A DNA stretch of 64,000 nt from assembly GCF_950023065.1 (NCBI RefSeq), contig NC_088680.1, positions 71,647,350 through 71,711,349 on the forward strand, written 5' to 3'. The position numbers were made by a program, and so were the translations under genes. Of the stretch, positions 60,233 through 64,000 are shown piece after piece. Under the pieces are notes generated by a model. It worked only from the letters and a program-made list of their open reading frames with translations. It ran no database searches and was not told the origin of the DNA. The DNA is from Planococcus citri. Lineage: Eukaryota > Arthropoda > Insecta > Hemiptera > Pseudococcidae. Numbering within the stretch: position 1 is the first letter of the stretch; every line of letters starts with the position of its first letter.

Positions 60233-60949
60233 CACTAGGCAACAATTTTTGACTTTTTTCGTGTGTTCGGGTTGAAAATGGGCTTAATCGATAGTTTAGA
60301 CCCTAAAACAAAAAACAGAGTGGGATTTTTCAATTTGAATTGTTTTTGTGGTCAGGAGAGATGATCAAAGTTTCAAAAATGGCCGTTTTTGCCCTATTTC
60401 ACGAGTTTCTGGCGACACCAGTATTGTTTTTCGAAAAAAACCAAGGTCATATTCGGATTCTACGCACTTTTTTAAGTAAACATCTTTCCCGGATTTTCGA
60501 TTTTCGAACATTCAAGCGCATACGGAAGATTTTCGTTTGTAACACGAGATTTTTAGTGCACGAGAGCCTCGCCCGCGCGAACACGGTTCCGCGCCACGAT
60601 TACATCGTGGAGTAACGCCAGCGTCGCGCGCTCCGAGTTTTAAAATATGTTACAAACAAAAATCGTCCGTATGCGCTTGAAACTTCGAAAATCGAAAATC
60701 CGGGAAAGATGTTTACTTAAAAAAGAGCGTAGAATCCGAATATGACCTTGGTTTTTTTCGAAAAACAATACTGGTGTCGCCAGAAACTCGTGAAATAGGG
60801 AAAAAACGGCCATTTTTGAAACTTTGATCATCTCTCCTGACCACAAAAACAATTCAAATTGAAAAATCCCACTCTGTTTTTTGTTTTAGGGTCTAAACTA
60901 TCGATTAAGCCCATTTTCAACCCGAACACAAGCATGCCGTTGCCTAGTG
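60233..60949. mobile_element. CACTA-like fold-back element with TTA target duplication
   Basis: It starts CACTAGGCAAC and ends GTTGCCTAGTG. TTA flanks it at 60230-60232 and 60950-60952, as for CACTA (EnSpm) elements with 3-bp duplications. Long arms (about 60264-60542 and 60647-60931) mirror each other at roughly 97 percent by eye. The spacer is about 110 bp and GC-richer, with a small CCACGAT-ATCGTGG stem. Frames open in both arms give near-identical peptides, but the few differences mostly change the residue, so they are not under coding selection. It lies in CaMKII intron 1. Confidence 0.75.
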
Positions 60950-60952
60950 TTA

Positions 60953-63900
60953 TTTTAAAGAATTAAGTATTTTCCCAAAATGATGGACATTCAAGTTTTC
61001 CTTCTTCCTCGTTTGATATTCCCATACCTAGTGAAAGAAAGGATAATTTCAATTAAGATTTCGAAAAAAAATTACCACACTGGGTAAATACGAGTAGGGT
61101 ACATCTACATATTCGCAATCGCAAAACACTCCGAACATAACATACGTATTTTCATCTTCATCATTACGAATGTTCCGTTAGGTAGGTACCTATTTTACTC
61201 GCGCTCGTGTTTTTTACTCGAGAAAATTCGCAAATAAGTCGATATGGGGAAAAAAAAAACGCGAAGGTAGGTAGTCGAAAGAAGCGAGTAAATTGATAAG
61301 GTACTGTAGCTGAAAAAAGCTATTTTTAAGAAAGGGAAATATGAAAACTGTTGCTGAAAAAGAAAACTTTGGAAGCTATAAAGTATACGACGAGTATAGC
61401 GCGGGAGCACACGGTAGACTGGGCAAAAGTATATTTCATCGTCGTTTTACAAAAGAAAAATTCGAGTAGAAAGAAAAACGAACAGCAACGAGCACGTATA
61501 ATGGGTATCGATGAAGAAAAATTCTGGTTGGGGAAAAAAAAAGCGCGAGAACAACTCTCGAATCACAAATCGACGTAATACAACAAATTACACCCGTGTC
61601 CCGTATACCTACCTACTCCTCGTATTTGGTGGAAATTCGTGAAAAATAAAGAAAAGAGTCGGCGAATAAATTCATTTAAACGAAAATGTATACGTATCAA
61701 TAACAACGCGGCTTTAGATTGAAAAACGATAAAAAAAATTATCATATAAATAGAAGGCGTGTGCGAGAAGGCGCCGCGCCGCCATCGAGCCGCAAAAGCC
61801 GAAAAAGAAAAAGCGAACACTTTCGAGTGGAAATTTCGCATCGAGCATAATTTTTAACGTGCTCGGCGAGAACGGTGTGGCGGCGTTCCTGTTTGCTGTG
61901 TGAAAACTGAAAAATGCGGTGCGGCCGAGAATTCGAGAATTACAATTCTATTAGCAATTTTATCGCGTAAAATAAATCTAACGTGCGAGGGTAGCGAAAG
62001 CGAAAGCGCCTCCTCGTCCTCATCCTCAGTCATATTCCAAGGGTCGACTCGAAAAATTTGTTCGCTGCTTACGTCTTCGTTAGAAAAAAATTCAAATCGT
62101 ACGTAATACGTTTACTATTTCGATTCGATATACTACATAGTACATGCTTATAACATACTCTTACTTCGTATGTAGTAGAATCATAAAGTTAAAAGCGTGG
62201 TGCAAAGTTATCCGTGTGTGCGAAATTTTTCATACATGCGCGTCCCCCGTCCCATCACCCCCTCCTACAGCTCGGTTCGGTGTATTAAAAACACACTGCA
62301 TATACTCGTACGAGTACTCGTATAGCGAGCGTATCTTTTCCATTCGAATGATTTTTCAAGAACGAAGACGACGACGACGACGACGATGCGTCTTCGAGTG
62401 TAAAAAGCTATTATTTTTGTAAAAACCATCGCATCGCCGACCCCGAATGTCAAACTGGGCACGAACGCGAATCGACCATGAACCGAATTCTGACTACATT
62501 TTTTCGCTTCGCCGCATTATTGTCCGCTTGTCAAAGAAAGGGCTGACTTATGATCCCTTTTTGCCTGCCTTTAGTTTCAGACCAACTCGCGATAAGAAAA
62601 TTCACAATAGCGAAATTTTTCGATTTCTCCGATACTTAAACGAAGGTATAGCGAAATTTCGATTATGACGAGGGTCAGACTTTGCGAGATGAACGTTTCA
62701 AATGCTCGACTAGAATTTCAATGCGAACAACAACGTTGAGAATCGCTACTGGAGTTTTAATATGTACTTCCACACCTACGTATTTTGTTTCTGATTCGTG
62801 TATTTTTCACCCACCGATATATGTTGTATTATTTTCTGATGTCATTTAATTGATGAATTTGGTTGAATTGAGAAAAACTGAATTATAAAATGCCACTTTA
62901 GTTTACATTTTCACTCAGAAATCAGTTTCAGTCGGACCAAACGTTACACTCTCTATACATATAGTTTTCGAGAAGTTGTTATTTTTGACAATTTCATGAA
63001 ACTTTTGCTCATTTGCCTTCTTTTACTTTTTACCCAAAAAAATTATCGCATCAGAACGTTTTGCAATCATGTTCCTTCATAAAAATTTGAAATCAGTTGC
63101 TATATCTCAAACTATAGAATAGGTACAATGGATAGGTACACATTTCACATCAGCTTAGATATATTAATTGATAAATGTATATTTTTTTCAATTCATCAAA
63201 AATGGCTTACCCGAGTGATCTTCGTATTCCTTCAATTCAGCCAAGTATGTACGTCCAAAATCCAATATTTAGCTGAAAAAAAAACCAAACAAACAAACAT
63301 GAAATAACTATCGATTAGTCGACTATTGCTGAATATTTTATCATTGAAACCTATTTTAGAAAATTTTCATTACTTTTTCTCCCCGTACACGAGTCCGTTT
63401 TCTAAATTTTGACCATAGATACTATATCTCTACCAGGATATCCAATCTTTCAAAAAAATAACTTTTCCTGACTTTTTGCAGTTATGTATATTGATCAATT
63501 TTTCCAATTGCACAATCATTCGAATATCAAACACACACAAAATAGTAAAATGGCAGAAGTTGTTGAGTAATGGTGTGGAGGGGGGGGGGTAGAAATTTTC
63601 TAGACGTCAACAGCAGTGAATTTATCAATTAATCAACAAACTTTTGTCACGTGGATAACCTAGAGGCATTAGGGATGTTAGAGAACAACGGTGAGTCTGG
63701 AGGAAAAGGAGAGGGAGGAGGTTTAAAGTCTAGAAATTTGAAAAAAAATATGCTTAGTTCATTCTTAAACATGGTAATTTTCAAAAGTTTTTGATGTGCT
63801 CAACTTCACATTCAGTTTTAGAACTAAGCAAGTCAGTGCAATATCAAAATGTTCGAAAATGTAGGAAATTTCGATTTTCAAAATTCTGAGGAAGGGGGGG

Positions 63901-64000
63901 GGGGTGGAAGGGTCAAATCAAAAAAATGAGTCGAGATTCGTATTCAGCTGCCTCGAAAACGTATGAAACGATACGTCACAAGATATCCGATATTTTCCAA
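60953..64000 (+). other. CaMKII intron 1, distal part, nothing identified
   Basis: AT-rich, with a GC-richer patch at 61740-62460 and G runs at 63580 and 63894. No exon encoding the kinase glycine loop or any other recognisable motif was found up to the end. Confidence 0.45.
62363..62386. repeat. (GAC)n microsatellite
   Basis: Six tandem GAC units ending GATGCG. Confidence 0.85.

Noticed and set aside
60340..60852. Matching 91- and 70-residue frames facing each other
   Set aside because: They are the two arms of one inverted repeat, start at TTG codons, and differ mainly by residue-changing substitutions, so there is no sign of coding selection.

Overview
The window looks like a non-coding, repeat-rich stretch of an arthropod nuclear genome. 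It is AT-rich and has almost no open coding sequence. It carries DNA-transposon derivatives with target-site duplications (TSDs), a decayed LINE, and exon-intron signals of metazoan type. The one recognisable host gene segment, a CaMKII start exon, reads like an arthropod CaMKII. A scale insect or mealybug would be a reasonable guess from the many TACGAGTA/TACTCGTA octamers, but that is impression, not proof.

Host gene: the first coding exon of calcium/calmodulin-dependent protein kinase II lies on the + strand at 57722-57786. It follows a textbook 3' splice site (branch point TACTAAC, pyrimidine tract, TTGCAG) and ends in a GTAAGT donor. A GC-rich patch at 56880-57420 is the likely promoter or 5'UTR. 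No later kinase exon is visible, so intron 1 fills the window from 57787 to the end. No other host exon could be named. GC-richer patches at 1-480, 13180-13400, 29020-29590, 31780-33360, 48000-48320 and 61740-62460 may be promoters or untranslated exons.

Mobile DNA dominates the rest. The main theme is fold-back (long inverted-repeat) elements. One family, flanked by TA, has copies at 2552-4711, 15285-18113 (an older copy split by a younger one at 15690-17698), 34164-35847 and 58582-60098, plus fragments at 7281-7916 and 11060-11400. A second, unrelated fold-back spans 29656-31653. A third, with CACTA-type ends and a TTA duplication, spans 60233-60949. hAT-like miniature elements sit at 3546-3939 (8-bp TSD, inside a fold-back), 20798-21177, 53539-53948 and probably 49608-50342. 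A 1.7-kb element with CAGGCATGAAACT ends and a 6-bp duplication spans 44882-46575. A 5'-truncated, multiply broken jockey-like LINE lies at 53981-55554 on the - strand.

Tandem arrays occur at 5131-5690, 9833-10615, 11613-12322, 23482-23890 and 45200-45960. Perfect loopless palindromes occur at 9684-9737, 34674-34709 and 34827-34892. An unidentified coding-like stretch with one frame break lies at 5758-6208. The remainder is AT-rich sequence in which nothing could be supported.
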